A stretch of 64,000 nucleotides of DNA from assembly GCA_012064385.1 (NCBI GenBank), contig QRDG01000533.1:1861149-1925148 (forward strand). Reading direction: 5' to 3'. Each line of letters begins with the position of its first letter. Position 1 is the first letter of the stretch. Origin of the DNA: Puccinellia tenuiflora (Eukaryota > Streptophyta > Magnoliopsida > Poales > Poaceae). The translations under genes and the position numbers were made by a program. The notes below the pieces were generated by a model that was not told where the DNA came from, did no database searches, and saw nothing but the letters and a program-made list of their open reading frames with translations. Positions 24,750 through 35,636 of the stretch are shown one piece after another.

Positions 24750-24905
24750 ATGTATTATGTGGATATTTATTCTACTAATTTTAGCAATTATACAACCTCC
24801 TGCCCTTTAATCAATACATTTATGTATTATGTCTATCCTTTACTACCCCTCTTTTCAAATTTTAGCAATTATACAACCTCCTGCCCTTTAATCAAGACAT
24901 CATTG
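24750..24905. repeat. Imperfect tandem duplication, about 80 bp
   Basis: The phrase ttttagcaattatacaacct (continuing cctgccctttaatcaa) occurs near 24779 and again near 24858, each preceded by catttatgtattatgt. Confidence 0.75.
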
Positions 24906-25279
24906 TTGATCTTATTTATGGCTGTACACAATACTTCATATGTACATTTTATAAGTTGGCATATGCTTGGGTATTATGAGGGTTGAAATTTGCTCGCGTG
25001 TAATAATTGGGCTTTGCAGTAGGACGAGGTGTGAAACTTTGTCGCCCAATAGCAGGAAGATAGGAAGGCACACAGGATGCACAGGTAACCAGATTTAGTT
25101 TTTTCTTGCATCACCCATTTCTCTACATGAGGGCAATACAAACAGTTCAATTACATGAAGACTCCTAATAGAATAAGAGAACTAACCGGAAAATGTGGAC
25201 ACCAAGTCCTAGGGCATGCGTCTCGTGGAGGTTCTAGGGTATGTGTCTCTGGTAGATTCTTCGCCACATGACATAAGGT

Positions 25280-25503
25280 GTATTAAATTTTGAAAGTCAA
25301 ACATTTATAACTTGACCAAGTTATAGAAAGAATTAACAATTAATACTAAATAAATAAAATATGAAAATATACTTCAAGATAAATCTAATGATATTGATTG
25401 GGTATTACACATGTTGATAGGTTTTTTCTAGAAACTTGGTAAAAGATAGTTATGTTTGACTTTTTTAAAAGCTAATACTCCATACAATAAGGTCGAGAGG
25501 GAG
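25280..25503. mobile_element. Decayed Stowaway-like MITE
   Basis: Internal sequence of paired (ttgaaagtcaaac / gtttgactttttt) and (acttgaccaagtt / aaacttggtaaaa) inverted stretches is typical of this MITE class. The right end gagagggag is followed by TA at 25504. The left end is degraded. Confidence 0.6.
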
Positions 25504-25539
25504 TAAATTTCTATCATGTATTATGAGTTTTGTTAAAAG

Positions 25540-26460
25540 GAGCATAACCCTTAACCTCCAAATTGAATGATGCACACAAGCAGACATTATTATTTATTGA
25601 ATAATGCCTAAAAAGCCGATATATCAATAAAATCGACGTACCCAATGAAAAAAAATGACACGGGTCAAACCATAATCCTCTCCAACATCTAGCACAACAT
25701 ATCACTGATAACAAATCACAACAAAAACAAAAAGTGACCCAAGAAAAAAGTATGCTACTCCAAGCCAAATCCATCAAGAAGGGATCACCAATGGCACGCT
25801 GATGTTGACGGCTCAAAGTTGGGATCATCATGCTGACACTGAAGTTTCAATCCAACACGCTCAACATGGGTACGAAGCATGCACAATAACAATATTCGAT
25901 ACCGCCGGAGGTGAGATTATGGGTTATTAGACAGAGAATCTACATACTGTATATAAAAACCGCCACTTCCAACAGCCTCTACAGGCCGACGCCATCTCGA
26001 CGCATCACAATGTAGAGAGCCCAAGGCTACCGGCTAGCCCACAATAGTGAAAACGTTGGAAACAGTTTGAGGACCTCAGCACTACCAAAGATCTCGGTCA
26101 CGGTAGATGGAAGGGTGACAGACAAAGGATCGACCGCTCGCTACAGCAACCTCATCCATGCCCAGATGTGGACGTCGACCATCAGGTGGAGAGGTTGATT
26201 GCCTCGGAATTGCTAGACCCCGTCGACCTCCCGCACCGCCTCGAGGAGGAACCCCACCACCAGATTGATCTACGCCACCTCTCCGGCGTCAGCCGTGCCG
26301 ATTATGGTTGTCATTGCGCAGAGGGAGAGAACTAGCCCCTGCCACCTCCATCGACCAAGCGAGCCGGTCGCCGACATCCTCGGTGGCAGCTAGGGTTTCA
26401 CCCATGCCGCCAGCTGAGGATGCCGCGAGCGAAAAGCACTTATTTTCTCAAGTATTATGT
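25540..26460. other. Degenerate transposon-like sequence, family unknown
   Basis: The segment changes from AT-rich to GC-rich with no intact frame. It looks like decayed repeat rather than an exon, but I cannot name the family. Confidence 0.35.
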
Positions 26461-26789
26461 GGTCGTATTGTTTCTAACATTATAAAAAAATCGTGCTAAG
26501 TTGACATACCTTTAAAAAGGAGAGTTCCACTCCCGATGTTTGTATACTTTTGAGAGACATGGATTACATATTAGACTAAAATAACGTGCATTGCTACAAT
26601 TGCTAGTTAACGGAAACACAAATGCAAAGCATTTTCTTTGTTTGTAAAGAAGAAGAAAAAGAGTACGGCATAGGTAGCCGCAATTCATCGATATGCATTT
26701 AGTACCGAATGAAGAACGAAGAACAAACTAACGATAAATAATGGCTAGAAATGAGCGTGGGAGGTTCGTGGATCGGACGGAAATCTTAC

Positions 26790-27172
26790 TGCTCCGCGAG
26801 GAAGAGGAGGAGTTCGCTGTCGACGTAGTTGTGCTCGCCCATGAACGCGACGCACTGCCCGGCGCTGAACCAGATGGCGAGCCGCGCCATCCTGCTGAGG
26901 CTGACCCTCTCGCGGAAGAGGCTGGAGTGGCCGCGCATGTCGATGCGGCGCCACAGCTCGGGCTCACGCGCCGCGGCGCGCCAGGAGCGGCACGTCCTCG
27001 ACAAGCCTCCGAACATGAGCTCGACGTCGTCCAGCCTGTGGAAGACGTGCAGCAGCGCGTCCAGCGGCAGAGCCGCCCAGTTCCTCCTGGATCGTCTACT
27101 TCGGATCCGACTCAGCCTTCGCGAGCTCCCGCCCCTGGGAGCCGGCGGCGGCGGTGGCGACAGCAGCGGCAT
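26790..27172 (-). CDS. F-box/LRR gene A, exon 1 (F-box part)
   Basis: Starts at an ATG at 27172. A Pro-rich then Arg-rich head (residues 1-30) precedes the F-box at about residues 31-80 (NWAALPLDALLHVFHRLDDV, then CRSWRAAAREPELWRRIDM). The exon continues through ARLAIWFSAGQCVAFMGEH to FLAEQ. It is 127 codons plus 2 nt, with donor CA|GTAAGA at 26789, matching the phase of exon 2 at 23276. The F-box should contact SKP1 of an SCF E3 ligase. The gene is divergent from gene C, with only 178 bp between start codons. Confidence 0.85.
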
Positions 27173-27350
27173 CGCGACTCGGAAGATTGGGTCTTTTGGA
27201 CTGCGACGGGGGTTTTAGCTAGGGTCGGTGCGCTATTGTCGGATCCGATCAGGATTCAGATTTCAGAGAGCCGCACCGATGCACAGCTTGCTGCATATAA
27301 AACAACTCCTCGGACGTACTAAGGTCCTTCCACATCGCGATCGATCGGCG
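27173..27350. promoter_or_regulatory. 178-bp shared promoter region of divergent F-box genes A and C
   Basis: The start codons of gene A (27172, minus) and gene C (27351, plus) flank it. A TATAAAA box at 27296-27302 lies 48 bp before the gene C ATG. No TATA box is evident in the other direction. The intervening sequence must hold both core promoters and leaders unless a leader intron exists. Confidence 0.65.
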
Positions 27351-28600
27351 ATGCCGTCACAACCGGCCCCGCCGCCAGCAGCGACGGCGCGAAGGCGAAG
27401 TCGATCCAAGAAACCACAGACGACGACGGTCCATGTCTCGGTGTTCAACCTGATGCCGTGGCCGCCGCCGGAGCAGGACTGGGCGGACCTGCCGCTCGAC
27501 GCGCTCTGGTGCATCCTCCACAAGCTGGACACCGTCGAGCTCCTGATCGGCGGCGTGGCAGGGGTGTGCCGCTCCTGGCGCCGCGCCGCGCGGGAGGAGC
27601 CGTCGCTCTGGCGACGCATTGACTTGCGCGGTCAGTCCGTGCCCCCCTTCCGCTGGCGCGTCAGCTTCGACATCATCACATCATGCTGCGGGACGCCCTG
27701 CGGCTCAGCGCTGGGCGGTGCGAGGCCTTGTTCGGCGAGTACCTCGACGACTACACCCTCCAGTACATCGTCGAGCAGTAAGACTTTTAATTCGTTTCTC
27801 TGTTTGGTTGTTCATCAGTGCCTCTTAATCTCCTGCTGAACTTTTCGTTTTTCTGCTTAGTTGTTCAGTAGTAGTACCTAATTTGTTTGGTTCAAAATCT
27901 GATCCGACACTAATATAACATATTCTTGTTTCAGTTGTTAACTGAATGACATTGACATGCCTATTGGCTATTAACCCCAAATGCTATCTTGCAGGGCACC
28001 TTCACTGAAAAGCCTTCACCTCATCTGGTCCTATGATCTTACCAAGGAAGGATTTCTGAAGGCAATTAATTAAGAAGCTCCCTCTGCTCGAAGAGCTCGA
28101 GCTTTCACTATGTTTATATATGGCAGCGAGTTGCTTGAACGTGTCGCTAAAGAGTGCCCCCGGCTGAAGCACTTTAGACATGTCAAGAACAGCTATTATG
28201 TATATCGCGCTGAGTACACCGATGACAGTGTAGCCTTTGCGATTACAAAGATGCACGGGCTACGTTCGTTGCATCTTGTCGCTGATCTAGTCACCAACAA
28301 AGGACTGACAGCCATCCTTGACAACTGCCCCCGCCTAGAGTATCTTAATATTCGGGATTGCCCACATATCAGGATGGATGACAATCTAGCAAACAAGTGT
28401 GCCTGCATCGTCATGGATAATTACGAGTACTATCTACCCCACAGCCCTGGTAGATTTTTTTTTTCTCTCCGCGTTATGTTTGGGACATACAGGATGACTA
28501 TGAGGACGACGATGATAGCTCTAGTGCTTATTACTACCTTCTAGATGTTGATGACGCTGAGAGTGTTCTTGACAACAAGAGCATGCTTAGGTACGCCTGA
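27351..28600 (+). pseudogene. F-box/LRR gene C, frameshifted in both exons
   Basis: Exon 1 (27351-27777) encodes a Ser/Arg-rich head and an F-box (DWADLPLDALWCILHKLDTV, CRSWRRAAREEPSLWRRIDL). Its donor CA|GTAAGA is at 27778. Exon 2 starts at 27995 after CTTGCAG. Exon 1 is 142 codons plus 1 nt, whereas paralogues leave 2 nt; the frame changes near 27685. Exon 2 shifts frame near 28068 (attaatta), again near 28110, and at a T-run near 28455. LRR-like units (LRSLHLVADLVTNKGL, LEYLNIRDCPHIRMD) and an acidic tail ending at TGA 28598-28600 survive in different frames. It is either a young pseudogene or an assembly with homopolymer errors; gene A nearby shows no such errors. Confidence 0.75.
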
Positions 28601-28746
28601 GCAAATAAAACTGTGTAGATCCGGATGTTTTGACGGAAAGATCCTGGTGCTGCCTTCCCAACCTTTTGTGGAATTTGTGTCACTTGAGCTCTCTGGTTGA
28701 GGATGTACACCTACATTATGCAGTTTGAACTACAAGATATCCATGG

Positions 28747-29793
28747 TTAGAGCATCTCTAACAGTCCCTGTATTCCCGCGACCCGTATCGGTCATGTGAG
28801 GGGGCCTGTATTCCGTTTTTACGGGTCAAAAACGCGTGCCAAATAACAGAGCCTGTATAGCAAAACTGTATAAAGGAATATTCCAGGAATATGCCAAATT
28901 GGCCCACTGTCAGTTTTTTTTTTCCCTTCTTCCTCCTCATTCTTCTCACGGGACCAGACAAGGAGCTCCACCCGAGCCGCCGCTCCCAGGCCGGGCCGCC
29001 CCGCCCCACGCGAGCCCGCCGGCGCGCCGCCCCGCCCCCCGTCGCTGCACTGCCAGGCCTCGCCGCCCTCGCGCGTCCCCAGGCCGGGCCGCCCCCACGC
29101 CTCCCCAGGCCGCTGTGCTTCGATTCGAGGTCCGACGAGGAGCGGGGCCACCCCAAGCAGGGCGGCGGCGGCGGGAATGGCGCTGGTGCAGGCGGACGGG
29201 CCGCGGCGGCGTCCTCGTTCTCATGCGTCGGTGGCCGGGACGAGAGACCCATTGCGGCGGCCGCGCGTCGAGGATTCCCCGCAGGTGCGTTCGTTTCTCC
29301 GATGCGTCCAGCTCCCGGCCTCCGCGCCACCCGCCGCCACTACCCGCCGCGCCGCCCGCTGCCCTGCCTGCCGGCCTCGGCCCAGCGCCCTGCCGCTCCC
29401 GTGGGGAGACAAGCGGCGGCGGAAATAGGCTCCCGGAGCTTCAAACGCGACGCAATCGGTAGATATGACAGCTAATCACTGGAAATTGGAAGAAACTTGG
29501 CCGGAATCGAAGCTCGGTGGCGAGATTTCGCCGGATTCCGGCGAGTCCGCCGCCAGTTGGTGGCAGTTGCTGAAGGTTCCGTCCCGCCAAATCATACAGT
29601 TTTGCCTTCAGGTCGGCCTTTCAACCCCTACTACTACAGGCCGACGCTCAATTTTTGCTGCGGCCCTTAAAATATTTTTACAGTTCGCGTTGTTTGCGGG
29701 GACTGATCTGCGCCTTTTCTCTGCCTGAACCCGTAAAAAAGCGGTTATTTTGCAGTTTTCGCGTGTTTGCAGGGACTGTTAGAGATGCTCTTA
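28747..29793. mobile_element. PIF/Harbinger-type non-autonomous element, 1041 bp
   Basis: Terminal inverted repeats are gagcatctctaacagtccct (from 28750) and its complement ending at 29790, flanked by TTA at 28747-28749 and 29791-29793. TTA duplications and this type of terminus fit the Harbinger/Tourist superfamily. The interior at 28950-29430 is very GC-rich with long open frames on both strands that look incidental. No transposase domain is recognisable, so it would depend on a partner element. The GC-rich core may be captured host sequence. Confidence 0.85.
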
Positions 29794-30022
29794 TGTCTGA
29801 TAGATGCAACAGTTCAATAAACATATGAAGTGTTTTTGTGAGGCACTTCTGAAATGATACTGGGAGGGTCATGGTTACTGCTTGTGAGGTGGAACTTGTT
29901 TTTGGTAGACACGGTAATAAACATTCAACTGTGCTTGCTATTGCCCTTCTGAATCGGCATTCATTTTCATTTACTTAATTTGATTCATAAATATGGAGTC
30001 TGGACTAATGACACGACACTTA
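29794..30022. other. Intergenic spacer 3' of gene C
   Basis: AT-rich, single-copy-looking sequence that originally continued at 42876 before the retroposon insertion. It may include gene C's 3' end. No gene is seen. Confidence 0.4.
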
Positions 30023-31208
30023 ATTAATGAATTGCATGCTGCCTCGCCCCCCCCCCCCCCGCCTCGCCCCCCGCGTGGGCGAGCAGGGGACCCCGCCGCG
30101 CGGCCGCCTCGAGTTCCCTCCTCCAACCCCCTCTCCTCGCCGCCGCCGGACGGCGACGCCGGCCGAAGACCGGGCGTTGGTGGCGGCGAGGCTCCTCTTC
30201 TCCCCCGCTCGTGGATCCCGGCGCGGGTCGGGCAAGACGGCGGGGGCACCGCGCTGATCTTGGGTGCGGCGGCGTGGAGACAAGCTGGATCCATGGCGGC
30301 GGCCCTTCAAGCGAGACAGCGGCGTCCTCGGCAGGCTCCGCTGCGGGTGTCTCCAGCCGTCGTTCTCGACCTCGCGGGAGGTGGGGCGGCGGCGGATGCG
30401 ACTGTGACGCGGAGCTCCTCCCCCGTCAGATCTGAGGTGTGCTCCCCTCCGTCTCTCTCTTCACCCCCGGCTCCGCCGTTTGGGTGTCCGGGTGGCAGCT
30501 CGAGACCAGGGGAAACCCTAGGTTGGCTGGCCCAGCCCAGCGACGTCGACGCCTTTGGGCACCGGCTTCCTCCATGGAGGCGTTGCTGAGGCCCCGGCTG
30601 CCCACCCACTCCCCCCGACCCATCTCCCGGGTGAAAGCCCAAAATCTTCTGATTGGGCAGTGTTGATGTGCTGCGCGCCGTCGTCTTCTTGGAGACGCTG
30701 CCTGGGGAGATTGGGTTCAGGTGAGAGCTGATAAAGGTGCGAGCTTTGGGCGGCTCCGGCTGCCCTCCCTCTGCGGTTCGTGTTCGGCGGCTTTCCTGTC
30801 GCTCCCGGTTGGTCAAGTTCTTCGATGAGGTGGCCGGCGTGGTGTCCCTCCTTGGTGGTCGTGCTCTTGGGCTGCTTCGAGGCTCCCAGCACCTCCTCAG
30901 CTCGCGATGAGCTTCTTCCATGTCCGATGGTGCGACGCCTTCGAGCCAGGCGAGAGGGAGTGGTCCCCCCTCTTCGGCATGAGATCAAGATGGTACCCTA
31001 GTGTCTTCAACCTTGTGTGTATGCTCCGATGAAGACCCCCGCCCTGCTTCTTGGCAGTGTCCCGCCGTCGCCTGTTCCTGGCCCTTGACTCCCGATTGTG
31101 GCGGTCTTCACTTTTGCAAGCCTGTGCTTGCTTGTGTTGAGTTGTAAGTTGTTTGGTGTGGCCTTTGTATCTGCCGGTGTGTGTGGTGTGCTTGGTTGTA
31201 AGTGTGGC

Positions 31209-34200
31209 TGTAACATCCCTAGCTTGGTAATGAAAAATACGAAGAATTTTTCCACTTTTTGCATTTCTTGTTTGCATCATGGCATGTCCTTAAGTTGCTA
31301 ATGTTAATAAGTAACCAAATGGAAAACAATGAAATGAGGGAAGCCAAACTTCCCAAAACTCTTTACTTCTTGAAATGCAAACTATGGTGTAACCCTTGTC
31401 ATGGCAAGTGACCTTATGGTCTAGCAAGTTCACCTAAGTTCAACCAATGCTCAAGAGAACCAATGGTTTGTCCTATAATTTTGTTCCAAGTCTCAAAACT
31501 TCTTTTGTGTTGCAAGGCGCTTTCTATTTTGTGAACCATGTTATGTTGCCCTAAAAATCTCAAGGAGAATAGGGGAAGCTTCCTTTTCTGGTTGGGAGCA
31601 TCCCTAAAAATTTCTGTAATTTTTGGAGTCGTCCTTATGCCTTTTCAAAATATGGCCTTTCTGCCAAATCTGTGGTCATTCGGAATGACCCGGAAATTTC
31701 CGGATTAATTCCGGGCCAGTCGGAATTTTCCGGATCCATCCGGAAAATTCCGGACGAAGCACAGTGGCGACAGGAAGCACTGGCGCCATGCCGCTCGCGC
31801 CCATGCCGATTCCGCCGTGGCATCAACTGCCCTCGACGCCGTGGCCCCCCTAGGAGTCGAAGAAGCTTGTCACAAAGCCGACGACCTCACCTGCCCCCTT
31901 TTTCCCTGCTCTCCTCGCTCCCCTCTCTTCCCCGAGGCCGAGCCCCTTGTCGCCGCCGTAGCCGAGCACGCCGCCGTCGTTTGAGTGAGCGTGGGGTAGA
32001 TCGACGACCACCCCAAGCTTCGCCGCATCCCCTCCTCCCTCCCTGGCCAAGGAATCGGCCCGGGACCGGCCGGATCAACGCCGGCGTCTTCGACACCATC
32101 CGCCACCGACCGAGCTCCGCCGGCCCGATTCGGTCACCACCGGCCTCCCCTTGCCTAGCCGGTCACGCACGCGAGTCCAGGGTGAGCCCCGTATCCCCTA
32201 GGACCCTTCCCGTTTTCCCCCTCTCCCTCTCCTTCTTGCTCGCGTCGAGCGAGTTCCCGCCGCCGCCGTCGTTTTCTGCCCTGATTCGAGCCGTCCGGAA
32301 TCACCCGGATTATTCCGGATCGATTCCGGGTCGACCGGATTTTTCCGGACATTTCCGGACGATTTCCGAAACCCCAACCGAAAGATTTTGAGGTCACCTC
32401 GGATTTGGTTCGGTTTTAGCCCGGATTATTCCGGAACATCCGGAATATTCCGGACCAATCCGAATGAATTCCGAACCAAGCTGAAAAACTTGTGAACTTT
32501 GTAATTTAACTCCTTCTTGTTAAATCTTGCAAATGACCTACCAATTTGTTCAGGGTTTCAAATGCTATCTAAATATGCTAGAATCACCTCATGGCAACAA
32601 CTTGCCCTTTGATATAAATCCACATAATCTTTTAAATTGCTATTTCAATCATCGGTACTCCAAAAATTATCAATAAGGCACCGAGGAGAACATAAGAACC
32701 AAACCTCTTTAATCCTGTCATGATCATGCATATTTGAGCAATTTCTAAAATAATGGAATCCTTATGAACAATTGGACATTAAGTTAAATATGAGGTGTTT
32801 TCCAAATAATTTCCCTACTTATTTGGCTCCCCATTTAATTGTGCCTTTAATTTACATAATGATAGCCTTGTATCAACTTGACATGTCATCATGTGATTGA
32901 GCATTGCATCTTGAGTTGTGTGATTCATGTGTTCTTTGTTTTTCCTTTTGGGTATCGATAGATTCCGGAGTTGAGGTCACCCCAACCTACCCCGACGAGC
33001 CGTACTACACGCCCGGGCAGCAAGGCAAGAGATAACCTAACCTTCTTGGCATCTAGCATCCTATGCTTTTATCAAATTATTTTATCCACCATAATATTGC
33101 ATGCGGTTCAAATGTCTCTTTTGGTAAATATATAGAATCCTATGAATGCATGTCTCTTCCCCGAGCCAATCACATGTATCCCTACCTATGAGCCCTAGTG
33201 TTGATGTGTTGGCCGGATACGAATTATAATTGTCGGTTATATGCTTATCCATGCTTAGACATGCTTAGTTGAATACTAGTTGTGTCCGTTGTTTATTTCC
33301 ATAATTGTTGTTGAAGATGGAATGATGCGGACTTGGTGGATAAATGTGATGCTAAATTAAAATGCTAAGATGGCTTGGGTGAGTTGCCATCGGGGATGGT
33401 GTTTTGCCTCACTCTAGCCCCTAGGTGCGAGTTCTTTACCTCTTGAACCAAGACGAGCGTGCTGCCATTGGTGGGTGTATGGGCGCCTTACTAACTGAAT
33501 AACTTATGCGGGCGTATCCAAGGGTCCTCTAGTTCGGTTTTCCATTTGCGTGTGAGTGGAAAGATGATGTTGATGAGGATTTGTGTTTAGGGCGTGGCGA
33601 TGGGGCAGGGCGCTGAGAGCGCTGAGCCTGTCCTGTGGCCACAGATGACTCTTGGATATTCTCACGTGAGGTAAAGCTTTAACCGCGCCCGCTTGCCGGC
33701 CTTCCCCGGAAGAGGGCCACTCAGGTGAGCCGTACGGTACCAATGGGTAAATTAGTACACCCCTGCAGGGATAATCTTTTCGAAAAGCCGTGTCCACGGT
33801 TATGGACAATCTTGGTATCGGATATAAGATCATAGACAACGTTAACCTAATTGATATGGCAGCTAGAGGTTGCATAATAAACTTGTGATAAAGGTCCATT
33901 TCCTCGAGGGTGAGTCGAGGGAGTGCCTTTGTGTGAGATGAGTGGTGATGGTTGTAAGTAGGTTCGTCGAGAACCGAAGATGATAATGATGCTCTCTTAC
34001 CCCTTTATAAAAATATTCTGAGTAGACGAATGCCAAGTGTCTTTTACAATTCTGTTTATTAAAATTAGCTTTATGCAAAAGAAATACATAAACAGCTTTA
34101 GAGCCTCCGTCAGTCATGGGGCCTATATCGCCCTACTAAACTTGCGAGTACATCGTACTCAGTCTCTCTTTGCTGCCTCTATGTATTTGTATTTCAGAGG

Positions 34201-34571
34201 AGGACGACACCGAGCAACTAGGTGGGTTCTTCGTTGAGGTCGACTACTAGTCTGGGGTTCCCAGGTGGCAGCTTGGGACCGTGGAACAAGCTGGCTGGGA
34301 TGATGTTTATTGTAGGCCTCTTAGGCCATATTTTGCTTCTTGTTGTTAGACAACACTACCCGCTTCCTCTTGTTGAATTGTTGGATCTGTGATCCTTTTG
34401 TTTGTAATATTTGTATTCTCCTCGTTATATGAGTTGCCATATAAATGTTTTGTGTCGTAGAGTCATGCTTTGTGCCAGTTCTGTTCCACAAGTCTCGATC
34501 TTTGTTTTATACACTGATGGTTGTGTTGCTTATATAGCCTCTCTGTATAATTCCGGGGTCGGGGCGTTACA
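31209..34571 (+). repeat. 5' LTR of the Tekay-like element
   Basis: 3363 bp, TG...CA ends. Two dense clusters of TTCCGGA-type motifs lie at about 31675-31760 and 32290-32470. Open frames inside the LTR recur in the other LTR and look incidental. A TATA-like tatatagcctctctg occurs near 34530, close to the 3' end of the LTR. The expected transcription start and R region cannot be located with certainty. Confidence 0.93.
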
Positions 34572-34574
34572 AGT

Positions 34575-34586
34575 TGGTATCAGAGC
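34575..34586 (+). other. Primer binding site (initiator tRNA-Met)
   Basis: TGGTATCAGAGC follows the left LTR after the spacer AGT and is complementary to the 3' end of initiator tRNA-Met, the usual minus-strand primer of plant LTR elements. Confidence 0.92.
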
Positions 34587-34967
34587 AGGACTGCCTGTAG
34601 GAAACCCTTTCTTTTGGTCGATGTCGAGTCTAGTGAAAATTATTTTCAACATACAAATGAGTTGTGAAAACCTTCTTAGGATTCTTTTTGCTTCTCATCC
34701 AACTCGCTCTACTCTGATTCTTACCCCTATTTGTTTTGTGCTTGGTGTCGATGTTTAGGTTCTTGGGGTTGGGGTTCTTACCGTCCAGTTATGCCTCGAG
34801 TCCGTTAAATCCGCTTGATATCGCCACGATGACGTGATGTCACCGTGGTTGCCTAAAATCTGTCTTTGGTGTTTGTTGCTTCTTAAATATCTATATCTGG
34901 GAGCAACCAATGATCTTCTTAATTGTCAGAATTGGTTACTAACTTGTCGTTGTTCCAATTCTTCAGA

Positions 34968-35636
34968 ATGGCTCCTACCCGTCGCGGGGAACATAGCAGC
35001 CCTGACCCACCGCCGCCACCCTCAATGGCGGAGGTGATGATGGCTATCGAGCAAAACCGTCTGCGCAATGAGCGGTTGCTCGAGCAGCTGGTCCAGCAAG
35101 GGGCCAGGAGGAACACGGACTGCACCACTCTCAACCAGTTCTTGCGGTCCCAACCTCCCACTTTCTCCGAGGCTAAGGAGCCGCTTGATGCGGATGATTG
35201 GCTTCGGGCTATCGAGCGCAAGTTCGCCGCTCTTCACGTTCCGGCGGCAGAACATGTCAACTTCGCCACCTACCTTCTGGAAGGAGCCGCCGGCTCCTGG
35301 TGGGAGAGCCACGTGGCCATGGTTGCCGCGGGCCATGTTGTCACTTGGGAGGAGTTCCGCGCCGCCTTCCGTGCGGCGTACATCCCCAAGCCCATCCTCG
35401 AGCTCAAGAGGCGGGAGTTCCTGGACCTAACCCAGGGACGCATGGACGTCCAGTCCTATGGACGGGAGTTCAACCACCTCTCCCGTTACGCCCCTCGGGA
35501 CGTGACGAATGATGAGGACAAGCAATACCTCTTCCGCAAGGGGCTCGCATCCTCGTCTCCGATACGAGCTCCTGCCCTTCAAGTTCACCTCCTACCAAGA
35601 GCTCTACAATCAGGCTCTCACCATGGAGCAAGGTAG
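34968..35636 (+). pseudogene. gag (N-terminal part) of the Tekay-like element, frameshifted
   Basis: Starts at an ATG at 34968 (MAPTRRGEHSS). It contains the retrotransposon gag core: DADDWLRAIERKFAAL, then NFATYLLEGAAGSWWES, then WEEFRAAFRAAYIP, then LKRREFLDLTQGRMDVQSY. At about 35550, just after LFRKGL, the frame leaves the one used downstream by one base, so this stretch ends at a stop at 35636 while the remaining gag, with its zinc knuckle, continues in the overlapping frame. In this lineage gag and pol normally form one frame, so I read the shift as a mutation or sequencing error. Confidence 0.8.

Larger units (their letters stand above)
23277..26789 (-). other. Intron 1 of F-box gene A (3.5 kb) with MITEs
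   Basis: The donor CA|GTAAGA lies at 26789 and the acceptor at 23277. Contents include a 45-bp tandem repeat, a CACTA-like inverted motif, Stowaway elements, an 80-bp duplication and a degenerate transposon-like stretch at 25540-26460. No coding exon is evident between the two exons. Confidence 0.75.

Noticed and set aside
28836..29475. Several overlapping frames of about 190-208 codons
   Set aside because: They are inside the non-autonomous Harbinger-type element, low in complexity, and open on both strands at once.
29993..30988. Frames of 156-204 codons on both strands
   Set aside because: They cross the 5' border of the retroposon or its GC-rich interior and show no domain; incidental.
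31672..32391. A 239-codon frame rich in Arg/Pro, repeated at 39884-40630
   Set aside because: It lies wholly inside both LTRs and resembles no protein; it is a by-product of the TTCCGGA clusters and GC-rich sequence.
31675..32470. CRISPR-like or regulatory tandem array
   Set aside because: The motifs are short and irregularly spaced, without spacers, and the context is a plant LTR; not a CRISPR array.
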